From contig NZ_CP139707.1 of NCBI RefSeq assembly GCF_034377145.1, forward strand, positions 3,112,501-3,176,500: a DNA stretch of 64,000 nt, read 5' to 3'. A program made the translations under genes and the position numbers. The notes under the pieces were generated by a model that was not told the origin of the DNA, did no database searches, and worked only from the letters and a program-made list of their open reading frames with translations. Shown here in pieces: positions 9,615 to 19,047 of this stretch; the stretch's first letter is position 1, and each line of letters opens with the position of its first letter. Source of the stretch: Sulfitobacter sp. OXR-159 (GTDB lineage Bacteria > Pseudomonadota > Alphaproteobacteria > Rhodobacterales > Rhodobacteraceae).

Positions 9615-10150
9615 CCGATCTGTCACGCAGCCGCCTGTGGGTCATGCGCCTGAGCTTTGTTGCGCTGGCGCTGGTGATCTTGTTCTTCCACCTGCTTCCG
9701 CTTGAGACGACCCCGCGCCCTTGGGCCGGGCCGGACCTGCTGTTGGGCTTCGCCTGCGCTTGGGGTCTCAGACGGCCTGAATATGTGCCCGCGCTGTTTC
9801 TGGCCTTGGTCTTTTTGCTGGCGGATCTCTTGCTGCAACGCCCGCCCGGCCTTTGGGCGGTGCTGGCCTTGATCGGGGTCGAGAACCTCAAGTCGCGGGG
9901 GCGGCATCTGCGGGATGCGAGCTTTGCCGCCGAATGGCTGACCGTGGCGGTGATCCTGACCATAGTGATCTTTGCCAACCGCATTTTGCTGAGCCTTGCA
10001 CTGGTGCCCACGCCCGCCATGACGCTGAACCTCACGGAATTGGCACTGACGATGCTCGCTTATCCGCTGATCGTGGCGGTGACCCATGGTATCATGGGCG
10101 TGCGCAAGACCGCGCCGGGCGATCTGGACGCGCTTGGCAAACGGGTGTGA
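9611..10150 (+). CDS. mreD: Rod-shape-determining protein MreD
   Basis: A 179-residue polytopic membrane protein with about five hydrophobic segments; GPDLLLGFACAWGLRRPEY and ALFLALVFLLADLLLQRPPGLWAVLALIGVE are typical of MreD. It is an inner-membrane part of the elongasome. It is translationally coupled to mreC through an ATGA overlap and lies 15 bases upstream of mrdA. Confidence 0.88.
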   Translation: MTDLSRSRLWVMRLSFVALALVILFFHLLPLETTPRPWAGPDLLLGFACAWGLRRPEYVPALFLALVFLLADLLLQRPPGLWAVLALIGVENLKSRGRHLRDASFAAEWLTVAVILTIVIFANRILLSLALVPTPAMTLNLTELALTMLAYPLIVAVTHGIMGVRKTAPGDLDALGKRV

Positions 10151-10165
10151 TCGGGGAGCGATGAG

Positions 10166-12115
10166 ATGAGACGTAGCCGCGCCGACAACGATGCAAACCA
10201 CACGCGCCTGACCCGGCGCGCCGCGCTTTTGGGCGGGGCGCAACTGCTGTTCATGGGCGGTCTGGCCGCGCGGATGCGCTATCTGCAGGTCGATCAGGCC
10301 GACCAATTTCGCCTGCTCGCCGAAGAGAACCGCATCAACATCCGCCTGATCCCGCCCTCCCGCGGTGAGATTTTCGACCGCAACGGCGTACAGCTTGCCG
10401 ACAACGTCCCCTCCTACCGGATCGTCATGGTGCGCGAAGACGCGGGCGACGTGGCGGCGGTGATGGAACGTTTGGCCCAAGTTATCGAAATTGATGACGA
10501 AACCCGCGAACGCGCCATGACCGAGATGGCCCGCTCCGCGCCCTTCCTGCCCGTCACCATCGTCGATGACGTCAGTTGGGAGGTCGTGAGCAAGGTCAGC
10601 GTCAACGCCCCTGCCCTGCCCGGCGTCACTCCCGAAGTGGGCCTGACCCGCGTCTACCCGCGCGGCGCGGATTTCGCCCATGTGGTTGGCCGCGTGGGCC
10701 GGGTGAGCCAAGCCGACCTCGACGCGCTGGAGAACCCCGATCAGGTGTTGCGCATCCCGCGCTTTCAAATCGGCAAAATCAACGTCGAAGCCCGCGCCGA
10801 GAACCTGCTGCGCGGCGCGGCGGGCACCAAACATGTTGAAGTGAATGCCACAGGTCGCGTGATGCGCGAGTTGGAGCGGCGCGAAGGTCAGGCCGGGGCG
10901 GATCTGCAATTGACCGTCGACGCCAATCTGCAACGCTATGTGCAGGCCCGTCTGGGAGACGAAAGCGCCGCCGTGGTCATTATTGACTGCGAGAATGGCG
11001 ATCTGGCCGCATTGGCCTCTTCGCCCAGCTATGACCCGAACCTCTTTATCGGCGGCATCTCTTCGGCGGACTATAACCCGCTGCTAAACTCCAAATACCG
11101 CCCGCTGGTGAACAAACCCGTACAAGGCACCTACCCGCCCGGCTCGACCTTCAAGATGATCGTGGCACTTGCCGCCATCGAAGAGGGCATCGTCGCCCCC
11201 GATGAGACCGTCTATTGCCCTGGCCATCTGGAGGTCGCGGGCCGGCGGTTCCACTGTTGGAAACGCGCGGGCCATGGATGGGTCAACCTTCAGGATTCGC
11301 TCAAGCAATCCTGCGATGTTTACTACTATGATCTGGCCGTGAAGGTGGGCATCGAAAAGATCACCGCCATGTCGAACCGCTTTGGCCTTGGGATCAAACA
11401 CGATCTGGCGCTGTCTTCGGTCGCGGGTGGGCTTGCGCCGACCAAACAGTGGAAACGCTCGGCCCGGGGTGAAGATTGGGTCGTCGGCGACACGGTCAAC
11501 GCCTCCATTGGGCAGGGTTTTACCCTGTCCTCCCCACTGCAGCTGGCGGTGATGAGCGCGCGGATCGCCACCGGGCGCGCGGTGGCGCCGCGGCTGATCA
11601 AATCCATCGACGGGGTGGAACAACCCAGCGGCGCGGGCGAGCCGATGGGCCTGAACGAAAACAACCTGCGCCAATTGCGCAAAGCGATGTACGACGTGGT
11701 TAACGATCGCCGCGGCACCGGCTATCGCAGCCGCATCATCGACGACACGATGCGCATGGCGGGCAAGACTGGCACCAGTCAGGTGCGCAACATCACCGCC
11801 GCCGAACGCGCCCGTGGTGTGACCAGCAACGCCGACCTGCCGTGGGAGCGCCGCGACCACGCGCTGTTCGTGTGCTTCGCGCCCTACGACAAACCCAAAT
11901 ACGCGGCCTGCGTGCTGGTGGAACACGGGGGGGGCGGGTCAACCGCCGCCGCCCCAATTGCGCGCGACGTGATGTTGCAGGCCATGGCCGGGGGCGAGCC
12001 GCCGCTCGAAGCCTACCCCAAGTCCGACCGGGGCCGCATCGCCACCCAGCAAGAAGAGCTGCGCGACACCGCGCCGGAAACCTCGGCCAGCGTAGCGGGA
12101 GACGATCAGGCATGA
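10166..12115 (+). CDS. mrdA: Penicillin-binding protein 2 (elongation transpeptidase)
   Basis: 649 residues. An N-terminal membrane anchor (AALLGGAQLLFMGGLAARM) is followed by the PBP dimerisation domain (IPPSRGEIFDRNGVQLADN) and the transpeptidase domain. The active-site serine is in STFK (S327), the second motif is SCD (382-384), and KTGTS starts at K534. It cross-links peptidoglycan during side-wall growth and works with RodA. The stop overlaps the rodA start (ATGA). Confidence 0.95.
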   Translation: MRRSRADNDANHTRLTRRAALLGGAQLLFMGGLAARMRYLQVDQADQFRLLAEENRINIRLIPPSRGEIFDRNGVQLADNVPSYRIVMVREDAGDVAAVMERLAQVIEIDDETRERAMTEMARSAPFLPVTIVDDVSWEVVSKVSVNAPALPGVTPEVGLTRVYPRGADFAHVVGRVGRVSQADLDALENPDQVLRIPRFQIGKINVEARAENLLRGAAGTKHVEVNATGRVMRELERREGQAGADLQLTVDANLQRYVQARLGDESAAVVIIDCENGDLAALASSPSYDPNLFIGGISSADYNPLLNSKYRPLVNKPVQGTYPPGSTFKMIVALAAIEEGIVAPDETVYCPGHLEVAGRRFHCWKRAGHGWVNLQDSLKQSCDVYYYDLAVKVGIEKITAMSNRFGLGIKHDLALSSVAGGLAPTKQWKRSARGEDWVVGDTVNASIGQGFTLSSPLQLAVMSARIATGRAVAPRLIKSIDGVEQPSGAGEPMGLNENNLRQLRKAMYDVVNDRRGTGYRSRIIDDTMRMAGKTGTSQVRNITAAERARGVTSNADLPWERRDHALFVCFAPYDKPKYAACVLVEHGGGGSTAAAPIARDVMLQAMAGGEPPLEAYPKSDRGRIATQQEELRDTAPETSASVAGDDQA

Positions 12116-13251
12116 GCTATCTTGAGCATACGGTCAAATCCGTCCCGACGGGGCTGCGCAAGATCCTTTTCATGAACTGGCCGCTGGCGATCCTGTTGAC
12201 CAGTGTCGCGGGCGTGGGGTTCTTGATGCTCTACTCGGTCGCGGGCGGGTCATTCTCCCCTTGGGCTGAACCGCAGATGAAGCGTTTTGGCATGGGCATT
12301 GCGATCATGTTCACTGTGGCGATGGTGCCGATCTGGCTCTGGCGCAACCTGTCGGGCGTGGCCTATGGGGCGACCTTGGTGCTGCTGGTCGCGGTCGAAC
12401 TCTTTGGCTCTGTCGGCATGGGCGCGCAGCGTTGGATCGACATTGGCTTCATGCGGCTGCAACCGTCGGAGTTGATGAAGATCACGCTGGTGCTGTTTCT
12501 GGCCGCCTATTACGACTGGCTGCCGGTCAAAAAGGTCTCGCGCCCCTTTTGGGTCCTGCTGCCGATCCTGATCATCGTGGTCCCCACCGCTTTGGTCCTG
12601 AAACAGCCCGACTTGGGCACCTCGATCCTGCTTTTGACCGCCGGGGGCGGGCTGATGTTCCTTGCAGGTGTGCATTGGGCCTATTTCGCCGCCGTCATCA
12701 CCGCCGCCATCGGGCTGGTCACCGCCGTCTTCCAATCGCGTGGCACCCCGTGGCAACTGCTCAAAGATTACCAATACCGCCGCATCGACACTTTTCTCGA
12801 CCCCAGCCAAGACCCGCTTGGCGCGGGCTACCACATCACCCAATCCAAGATCGCGCTCGGTTCGGGCGGCTGGTCAGGGCGCGGCTACATGCAGGGCACC
12901 CAGTCGCGGCTGAACTTCTTGCCCGAGAAACACACCGACTTTATCTTTACCACGCTGGCCGAAGAGTTCGGCTTCGTCGGCGGCGTCTCTCTGCTGGGGC
13001 TTTATGCGCTGATCATCCTGTTCTGCGTGGCCTCGGCGGTGAAGAACAAAGACCGGTTCTCAAGCCTGCTGACACTGGGCATCGCGCTCAACTTCTTTCT
13101 CTTTTTCGCCGTTAACATGTCGATGGTCATGGGGCTGGCCCCGGTGGTTGGCGTGCCGCTGCCGATGGTGAGCTATGGCGGCTCGGCCATGCTGGTGCTG
13201 CTGCTGGCCTTTGGGCTGGTGCAATCGGCGCATGTTCATAGACCGAGGTAA
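12112..13251 (+). CDS. rodA: Peptidoglycan glycosyltransferase RodA (SEDS)
   Basis: 379 residues starting at the ATG that overlaps the mrdA stop; the longer frame upstream to 11842 is a shadow of mrdA. It is polytopic and shows the SEDS signatures GAQRWIDIGFMRLQPSELMK, KQPDLGTS, FLPEKHTDFIF and GVPLPMVSYGGS. RodA polymerises lipid II glycan strands during elongation and is activated by PBP2. Confidence 0.95.
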   Translation: MSYLEHTVKSVPTGLRKILFMNWPLAILLTSVAGVGFLMLYSVAGGSFSPWAEPQMKRFGMGIAIMFTVAMVPIWLWRNLSGVAYGATLVLLVAVELFGSVGMGAQRWIDIGFMRLQPSELMKITLVLFLAAYYDWLPVKKVSRPFWVLLPILIIVVPTALVLKQPDLGTSILLLTAGGGLMFLAGVHWAYFAAVITAAIGLVTAVFQSRGTPWQLLKDYQYRRIDTFLDPSQDPLGAGYHITQSKIALGSGGWSGRGYMQGTQSRLNFLPEKHTDFIFTTLAEEFGFVGGVSLLGLYALIILFCVASAVKNKDRFSSLLTLGIALNFFLFFAVNMSMVMGLAPVVGVPLPMVSYGGSAMLVLLLAFGLVQSAHVHRPR

Positions 13252-13254
13252 TTC

Positions 13255-14193
13255 ATGACGATCAATATTCTCTTCGCCGCTAAAGCCGAACGCTGGGACG
13301 GCTACGAAAAGCCTTTGAACGACGCCCTGCGCAAAGCTTTGCCCGGGCAGGACTTCAACCTGGCCACCGACCTGCCACCTCAGGAGGTCGATTATATCGT
13401 CTATGCCCCCAACAGCGACCTGCAGGATTTCAGCCCCTACACCCGCGCCAAGACGGTGCTGAACCTCTGGGCCGGGGTGGAGGCGATCACCGGCAATGAG
13501 ACCTTGAATATCCCGCTGACGCGGATGGTCGATTTCGGCCTGACCCACGGCATGGTCGAATGGGTCACGGGCCATGTGCTGCGCCATCATCTGGGGATGG
13601 ATACCGATATCCTGCGTAAGGACGCCAAATGGGAGCCGCGCACCCCGCCACTGGCACGCGAGCGGGGCGTGGCGGTGTTGGGCATCGGTGCGCTCGGCCA
13701 AGCGGTGGCCGCAGCGTTGGTGGGTCTGGGCTTCGATGTGACCGGCTGGTCGCGGAGCGAAAAGCAGATTGAGGGCGTGCGTTGCCTGCATGGCGACGAC
13801 GGCCTGACAGAGACACTGAAACGGGCCGAGATCGCGGTACTGCTGATGCCTGACACCCCCGCCACGCGAGACGTGCTGAATGCCGAAACGCTGGCGCAGA
13901 TGCCCAAAGGCGCGTTTATCATCAATCCCGGACGTGGCCCGCTGATTGATGATGACGCCCTGCTTGCCGCGCTCGACAGCGGGCAGATTGCCCATGCCAC
14001 GCTGGATGTCTTCCGGGTGGAACCGCTGCCCGAGGATCACCCCTATTGGGCGCATCCGCGCGTCACCGTGACCCCGCATATCGCGGCGGCCACGCGCAAT
14101 GAGACCGCCTCGGAAGTCATTGCTGAGAACATCCGCCGCAGCGAGGCCGGAGAGCCTCTGCTGCATCTGGTAGACCGCGACCGGGGGTACTAA
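13255..14193 (+). CDS. Glyoxylate/hydroxypyruvate reductase A-like dehydrogenase
   Basis: A 312-residue D-2-hydroxyacid dehydrogenase. The Rossmann motif is GIGALGQAVAAALVGLGFDVTGWSR near residue 140. The active-site Arg lies in FIINPGRGPLIDDDALLAAL, a Glu in FRVEPLPEDHPYW, and the catalytic His in VTPHIAA. The short N-terminal half and NLWAGVEA pattern match the GhrA subgroup, which reduces glyoxylate or hydroxypyruvate with NADPH. It starts 3 bases after rodA and may ride on the mre operon, though its function is unrelated. Confidence 0.85.
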   Translation: MTINILFAAKAERWDGYEKPLNDALRKALPGQDFNLATDLPPQEVDYIVYAPNSDLQDFSPYTRAKTVLNLWAGVEAITGNETLNIPLTRMVDFGLTHGMVEWVTGHVLRHHLGMDTDILRKDAKWEPRTPPLARERGVAVLGIGALGQAVAAALVGLGFDVTGWSRSEKQIEGVRCLHGDDGLTETLKRAEIAVLLMPDTPATRDVLNAETLAQMPKGAFIINPGRGPLIDDDALLAALDSGQIAHATLDVFRVEPLPEDHPYWAHPRVTVTPHIAAATRNETASEVIAENIRRSEAGEPLLHLVDRDRGY

Positions 14194-14205
14194 CCCCCGG
14201 CCGCG
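14176..14205. terminator. Strong hairpin between convergent genes
   Basis: CCGGGGGT, loop ACTA, ACCCCCGG, extended by CGCG/CGCG outside one mismatch. The hairpin includes the stop codon of the upstream gene and lies 8 bases from the stop of the opposing M3 peptidase gene. No U-tract is visible on either strand, so an intrinsic-terminator role is uncertain. Confidence 0.45.
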
Positions 14206-14212
14206 TCAAGGC

Positions 14213-16225
14213 TCAGGCCGCCAGCCCGCGCCCTTTGAGCAGCGCCTCGACCCCCGGCAGACGCCCCCGGAACGCGGTATAAAGCTCTGCCGGATCACGG
14301 CTGCCGCCGGTCGACAGGATGTGGGTCTCCAACGCCTCGGCGCGCTCCGCGTCAAAGGCGCCGCCCGCTTCTTCGAAGGCGGCGAAAGCGTCGGCGTCCA
14401 TCACCTCGGACCACATGTAGCTGTAATAGGCGCTGGAATATCCGTCGCCCGAGAAGACATGCGCGAATTGCGGCGTGGCGTGGCGCATCCGGATCGCCTG
14501 CGGCATGCCGATGCTGCTGAGCACCTCGGCCTGTTTCGCCATCGGATCGGCGGGCGGGGCACCGTCGTGGAACTCCAGGTCGACGAGGGCCGAGGCGATA
14601 TATTCCACCGTCTGGAACCCCATGTCGAAGGTCGACGCCGCCAACACCTTGTCCAGCATCTCACGCGGCATCGGCTCGCCCGTCCGGGCGTGGGTGGCAA
14701 ATTTCTGCAAGACCTCGGGCTGGTCCAGCCAATGCTCATAAAGTTGGCTGGGCAATTCCACAAAGTCCCGCGCCACCGAGGTGCCGCTGACGCTTTCGTA
14801 GGTCACGTCCGACAGCATCTGGTGCAGCGCATGGCCGAACTCGTGAAACAGCGTGCGCGCGTCGTCATAGGACAGCAGCGCCGGGTCGCCCTTGGCGAAA
14901 TTGCAGACGTTGATCACCACCGGCGCCTGCGCGCGGGGGAACTTCGCCTGCGCGCGCATCGCTGAACACCATGCGCCCGAACGCTTCGAGCCGCGCGCGA
15001 AGTAATCGCCGATAAAGACCGCCACATGCTTGCCGTTCCGCGTGACCTCCCACGCTCGGCAGTCGGGGTGGTAGAGCGGCACGTCGAGCGGCGCGAACGC
15101 CAAGCCGAACAACCGGTTGGCACAGTCGAAGGCCGCGTCGATCATCCGGTCGAGCTGAAAATAGGGTTTCAGCGCCGCCTCATCGAGGTCATGCTCTGCC
15201 GCGCGGCGCTTTTCGGCGTAGTAGCGCCAATCCCATGGCTCCAGCGCCCCGTTCACGCCGTCCTCACGCATCAGCGCGGTCAGCACCTCGGCATCGGCGT
15301 CGGCCTGCGTCTTGGCCGGTTTCCAGACCGACATCAGTAAGTCGCGCACGGCGTCCGGCGTCTTGGCCATTTCGGTTTCCAACTTGTAGGAGGAGAAATT
15401 TTCATAGCCCAGAAGTTCCGCCCGCTCCTTGCGCAGGGCCAGCGTTTCGGCAGCGATGTCGCGGTTGTCGGTTTCCCCGCCATTGGCACCGCGTGCTTCC
15501 CACGCACGAAACGCCTTTTCGCGCAGGTCGCGACGGTCTGAGAATTGCAGGAAGGGTGTGATCAGCGACCGCGAGAGCGTGACCACCGGGCCCTCCGCGC
15601 CCTTCTCCTTGCCCGCCGCGCGGGCGGCGTCGAGCGCGAAATCCGGCAAGCCGGTCAGATCGCCCTCCGACAGCGGCATGAACCAATCCCGCTCATCGGC
15701 CAGCAGATTTTGCGTGAACTGCGTGCCCAGCACCGCCAGCCGCGCCTTAATCTCTTTCATCCGCTCGGCGGCCGCCCCGGTCAACGCCGCGCCGGAGCGG
15801 ACGAAGCCGCGATGTGTCAGCATCAGCACGCGGGCCTGCTCCTCGGTCAGATCGAGCGTGTCGCGGGCCTCCCAGATGGCAGCGATGCGGGCAAAGAGCT
15901 TGGTGTTGCCCGAGATCGCCGGTTGATGCGCGGCAAGCTTGGGCGAGAAATCGCGCTGCAACGCCTCGCGCGCGCCGTTGCTGTCGGCCCCCGCGACGGT
16001 GAAGAACACGCTCAGCACCTTGTCGAGCGCGTCGCCGGATGCTTCGAGCGCCTCGATCGTATTGGCAAAGCTGGGCGCCGCGGGGTTCTCTGCGATGGCG
16101 TCGATCTCGGCCCGGTGGGCGGTCAATGCCTCCTCAAGCGCGGGGGCGAAATCATCGTCTGAAATGCGGTCAAAGGGGGCGATGCCGAAGGGTGTGTTCC
16201 AGTCAGCGAGCAGCGGATTTGTCAT
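14213..16225 (-). CDS. M3 family zinc metallopeptidase (Dcp/oligopeptidase A-like)
   Basis: 670 residues, the usual M3A length. The zinc motif HEFGH is at 461-465 in TLFHEFGHALHQML, with the third ligand in a downstream helix. The N-terminus NPLLADWNTPFGIAPFDRISDDDFAPALEEAL resembles peptidyl-dipeptidase Dcp more than PrlC. The family degrades short peptides in the cytoplasm or periplasm; no signal peptide is evident, so it is probably cytoplasmic. AAGGAGAT lies directly before the ATG. Confidence 0.9.
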   Translation of the reverse strand: MTNPLLADWNTPFGIAPFDRISDDDFAPALEEALTAHRAEIDAIAENPAAPSFANTIEALEASGDALDKVLSVFFTVAGADSNGAREALQRDFSPKLAAHQPAISGNTKLFARIAAIWEARDTLDLTEEQARVLMLTHRGFVRSGAALTGAAAERMKEIKARLAVLGTQFTQNLLADERDWFMPLSEGDLTGLPDFALDAARAAGKEKGAEGPVVTLSRSLITPFLQFSDRRDLREKAFRAWEARGANGGETDNRDIAAETLALRKERAELLGYENFSSYKLETEMAKTPDAVRDLLMSVWKPAKTQADADAEVLTALMREDGVNGALEPWDWRYYAEKRRAAEHDLDEAALKPYFQLDRMIDAAFDCANRLFGLAFAPLDVPLYHPDCRAWEVTRNGKHVAVFIGDYFARGSKRSGAWCSAMRAQAKFPRAQAPVVINVCNFAKGDPALLSYDDARTLFHEFGHALHQMLSDVTYESVSGTSVARDFVELPSQLYEHWLDQPEVLQKFATHARTGEPMPREMLDKVLAASTFDMGFQTVEYIASALVDLEFHDGAPPADPMAKQAEVLSSIGMPQAIRMRHATPQFAHVFSGDGYSSAYYSYMWSEVMDADAFAAFEEAGGAFDAERAEALETHILSTGGSRDPAELYTAFRGRLPGVEALLKGRGLAA

Positions 16226-16273
16226 GTAAATCTCCTTTGCGCTCTAGATGGGGCGCGGGAAGGAGACTTGCAA

Positions 16274-17311
16274 TCACCCGCCGCAGGTTTCGCAGCCCGC
16301 CCGCCGCTTGAGCCCGATCTTGCGGGTCTCACCGTAAAGCCCGTCGTAGATCATCATCTCGCCGCGCAGCACGCTGCCCGCGCCGGTGATCAGCTTCACC
16401 GCCTCAAGCGCCATCATCGTGCCGATCACGCCGGGCAACGGCCCGATCACCCCGGCCTCGGCACAGGAGGGTGCCAGCCCCGCGGCAGGCGCTTGCGGAA
16501 AAATGCAGCGATAGCAGGGCGCACCGCGCGCGGGATCAAAGATGCTGAGCTGCCCCTCCCACTGGCTGAGCGCGCCTGAAATTAGTGGCTTACCAGCCGC
16601 GACACAGGCGGCATTGACCCGGTAACGGGTGTCGAAATTATCGGTCCCGTCGAGCACGAGGTCATAGTCGGCCACCAGTTCGGCGGCGATCTCGTCGCTG
16701 AGGCGACGGTGGTAGGGGCGCACGGTGATATGGGGGTTTTGCGCCAGCATCTCGGCTTGGGCCGAGAAGACCTTGGGCGTGCCGATGGCCGCGTCTTTGT
16801 GGATTACCTGCCGTTGCAGGTTCGCGTTCTCGACCGTGTCGTCGTCGATCACCCCGATGGTGCCAACGCCCGCCGCCGCGAGATATTGCAGCGCCGGCGC
16901 GCCGAGGCCACCCGCCCCCACGACAAGCACCTTGGCGTTTTTCAACGCCTTTTGCCCGGCTCCGCCGACCTCGCGTAGTACGATATGGCGGGCATAACGG
17001 TTGAGTTCACTGTCCGAGAAACGGCCCGAGGTCTGGGGCGCCGCCGGTTCGCGCGGTGTGGCGCGGGCGCGCAGGGTTGCCAGCCCCTGCCGGTAGAGCA
17101 TCACCAGCGCAACGAAGCCGCCCAGCAGCAGCCAAGGCGCGGCGCTGCCCCCGGTGGCCAGCCGCAGCGGGTGTGTGGCTGGAAAGACCAGATGCAGCCC
17201 CACCAAAGCCAGATACATAACCGCAACCAGCCCCGCACGTAGCCCGCGCGGCAGGCCGAGAAACCCGCCGCCAAACCAAAGAGCGGCAGCGATGATTAAA
17301 ACCGCCAGCAT
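16274..17311 (-). CDS. moeB: Molybdopterin-synthase adenylyltransferase-like E1 enzyme (membrane-anchored)
   Basis: 345 residues in two parts. Residues 1-75 contain about three hydrophobic helices. The rest is a HesA/MoeB/ThiF domain: GAGGLGAPALQYLAAAGVG for nucleotide binding, DGTDNFDTRY, zinc pairs CYRC and CETC, and a Cys in SCAEAGVIGPLPGV. E1-type enzymes adenylate the C-terminal Gly-Gly of small sulfur carriers such as MoaD or ThiS. The membrane extension is unusual against E. coli MoeB. The start overlaps the dut stop (TGATG). No carrier protein gene is nearby. Confidence 0.82.
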   Translation of the reverse strand: MLAVLIIAAALWFGGGFLGLPRGLRAGLVAVMYLALVGLHLVFPATHPLRLATGGSAAPWLLLGGFVALVMLYRQGLATLRARATPREPAAPQTSGRFSDSELNRYARHIVLREVGGAGQKALKNAKVLVVGAGGLGAPALQYLAAAGVGTIGVIDDDTVENANLQRQVIHKDAAIGTPKVFSAQAEMLAQNPHITVRPYHRRLSDEIAAELVADYDLVLDGTDNFDTRYRVNAACVAAGKPLISGALSQWEGQLSIFDPARGAPCYRCIFPQAPAAGLAPSCAEAGVIGPLPGVIGTMMALEAVKLITGAGSVLRGEMMIYDGLYGETRKIGLKRRAGCETCGG

Positions 17312-17763
17312 CAGTGCGCCCCCGTCGAGCCGAAACCGCCCGCGCCGCGCGGGGTTTCATCAAGGCTGTCGGCCAGATCGAACCCCGCCTGCACCACCGG
17401 CGCCACGACCATCTGCGCGATGCGCATGCCCTGTTCGACGGTGAAAGCCTCTTGCCCCATATTGCCCATGATCACCCCCACGATGCCGCGATAATCGCTG
17501 TCGATGGTGCCCGGGCCGTTGATCAAGGTGATCCCATGTTTCAGCGCAAGGCCCGAGCGCGGGCGGATCTGCACCTCGAATCCCTGCGGGATCGCCATAT
17601 GCAATCCGGTCGAGATCAGCGCCCGCGCGCCGGGGGCCAGCGTGACCGGACCTTCGGGCAGGTTGGCCCGCAGGTCCGCGCCGGCCGCGCCTGCGCTTTC
17701 ATAGGCGGGCATTGGCAGGCTGCGATCCGCGCCATCGGCCCAGCAGAGTTTGATCGTGGTCAT
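17311..17763 (-). CDS. dut: dUTP diphosphatase
   Basis: 150 residues, with the five trimeric dUTPase motifs readable: AGADLRAN, the [11 protein letters not shown] core, [19 protein letters not shown], and the C-terminal [10 protein letters not shown] arm that closes over the site. It hydrolyses dUTP to dUMP, keeping uracil out of DNA and feeding dTMP synthesis. It lies 9 bases downstream of coaBC, giving the common alphaproteobacterial coaBC-dut order. Confidence 0.95.
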   Translation of the reverse strand: MTTIKLCWADGADRSLPMPAYESAGAAGADLRANLPEGPVTLAPGARALISTGLHMAIPQGFEVQIRPRSGLALKHGITLINGPGTIDSDYRGIVGVIMGNMGQEAFTVEQGMRIAQMVVAPVVQAGFDLADSLDETPRGAGGFGSTGAH

Positions 17764-17772
17764 AGCGTCCCC

Positions 17773-18966
17773 TTAGGCAAGTGCTGCGGCGATGCGTTCG
17801 GCCAGACGGGCGGCCACGGCATCCTTGCCCATGCGCGGCCAGTCCTCTGCGCCCGCGTCGGTGATCAGCGTCACGGCATTCTCGCGCCCGCCCATGATGC
17901 CGGTGGCGGGGGAAACGTCGTTGGCGACGATCCAGTCACAGCCCTTGCGCGCGCGTTTCGCGGTGGCATGGGCCAGCACATCGTCGGTCTCTGCCGCGAA
18001 GCCCACGACGAGCGCGGGGCGGCCTTCGCTGCGCTGGCTGATGGTTTTCAAGATGTCGGGGTTTTCCGCGAATTTGAGACTGGGCAGCCCGTCTTTGGAT
18101 TTCTTCAGCTTGCGGTCCCCTGCCCCCTGCACGTGCCAATCGGCCACCGCAGCGGCAAAGACGGCGGCATCGGCGGGCAGTGCGGCGTTTACCGCCTGCA
18201 TCATCTCTTGCGCCGTTTGCACGGGCACCACCTTGACCCCCTCGGGCGGCGCGACCTCTGCCGGGCCGGTGACAAAGGTCACATCTGCTCCCAAAGCCCT
18301 GAGCGCGCGCGCGATGGCCGTGCCCTGCGCACCAGAAGAGCGGTTGGCGATGTAGCGCACCGGGTCGATCGGCTCATGGGTCGGGCCGGAGGTAACGAGG
18401 ATGCGTTTGCCCTTGAGGGGTCCGTTGCCAAGCTGCGCCTCAACAGCGGCGACAATCTCAAGCGGTTCGGCCATGCGCCCCGGTCCAAATTCGCCGCAGG
18501 CCATGTCACCGTCATTCGGGCCCACCATGGTGATGCCATCGCCGCGCAACGTGGCGATGTTGCGCTGTGTCGCGGGGTGCTGCCACATGCGCACATTCAT
18601 CGCAGGCGCCAGCAATACGGGCGTGTCGGTGGCCAACAGCAGGGTCGAGGCCAGATCATTCGCCGCACCCTGCGCCATCTTGGCCATCAGATCAGCCGTG
18701 GCGGGGGCGACCACCAGCAGGTCTGCCGCGCGGCTAAGTTGGATATGGCCCATCTCGGCCTCATCCCCCAGATCGAAAAGATCGCGAAACACCTTCACCC
18801 CGGTCAGGGCAGAGACGGAAAGCGGGGTGACGAACTCTTCACCTGCGCGGGTCAAAACCGGGGTCACCTTGGCCCCGCGTTCGCGCAGGCGGCGGATCAG
18901 ATCGAGGGATTTATAGGCGGCAATGCCACCGCCGATGATCAGCAGAATATGTTTGCCCGACAGCAT
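17773..18966 (-). CDS. coaBC: Phosphopantothenoylcysteine decarboxylase / phosphopantothenate-cysteine ligase
   Basis: 397 residues from the ATG at 18966; the open frame to 19035 is not family sequence. The CoaC half has the flavin-binding IIGGGIAAYKSLDLIRRL, the PAMN motif (LAPAMNVRMWQHPA) and the active Cys in MACGEFGPGRMAEP. The CoaB half begins at GKRILVTSGPTHEPIDPVRYIANRSSG. It converts 4'-phosphopantothenate to 4'-phosphopantetheine in CoA synthesis, using CTP. It is first in a coaBC-dut-moeB operon. Confidence 0.95.
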   Translation of the reverse strand: MLSGKHILLIIGGGIAAYKSLDLIRRLRERGAKVTPVLTRAGEEFVTPLSVSALTGVKVFRDLFDLGDEAEMGHIQLSRAADLLVVAPATADLMAKMAQGAANDLASTLLLATDTPVLLAPAMNVRMWQHPATQRNIATLRGDGITMVGPNDGDMACGEFGPGRMAEPLEIVAAVEAQLGNGPLKGKRILVTSGPTHEPIDPVRYIANRSSGAQGTAIARALRALGADVTFVTGPAEVAPPEGVKVVPVQTAQEMMQAVNAALPADAAVFAAAVADWHVQGAGDRKLKKSKDGLPSLKFAENPDILKTISQRSEGRPALVVGFAAETDDVLAHATAKRARKGCDWIVANDVSPATGIMGGRENAVTLITDAGAEDWPRMGKDAVAARLAERIAAALA

Positions 18967-19047
18967 AAAGGCCCCCCGTTTGCGTTCGGGAGACCTTAAT
19001 CCGGGGCGGCGAAATCTGCCAGCCCCGGTGGGCATCGCTGAAGGGGG

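Noticed and set aside
13060..14166. 368-codon minus-strand open frame
   Set aside because: Antisense to the end of rodA and the hydroxyacid dehydrogenase gene, with no family similarity.
17314..18999. 561-codon plus-strand open frame
   Set aside because: It runs antisense through dut and coaBC and has no recognisable domains.
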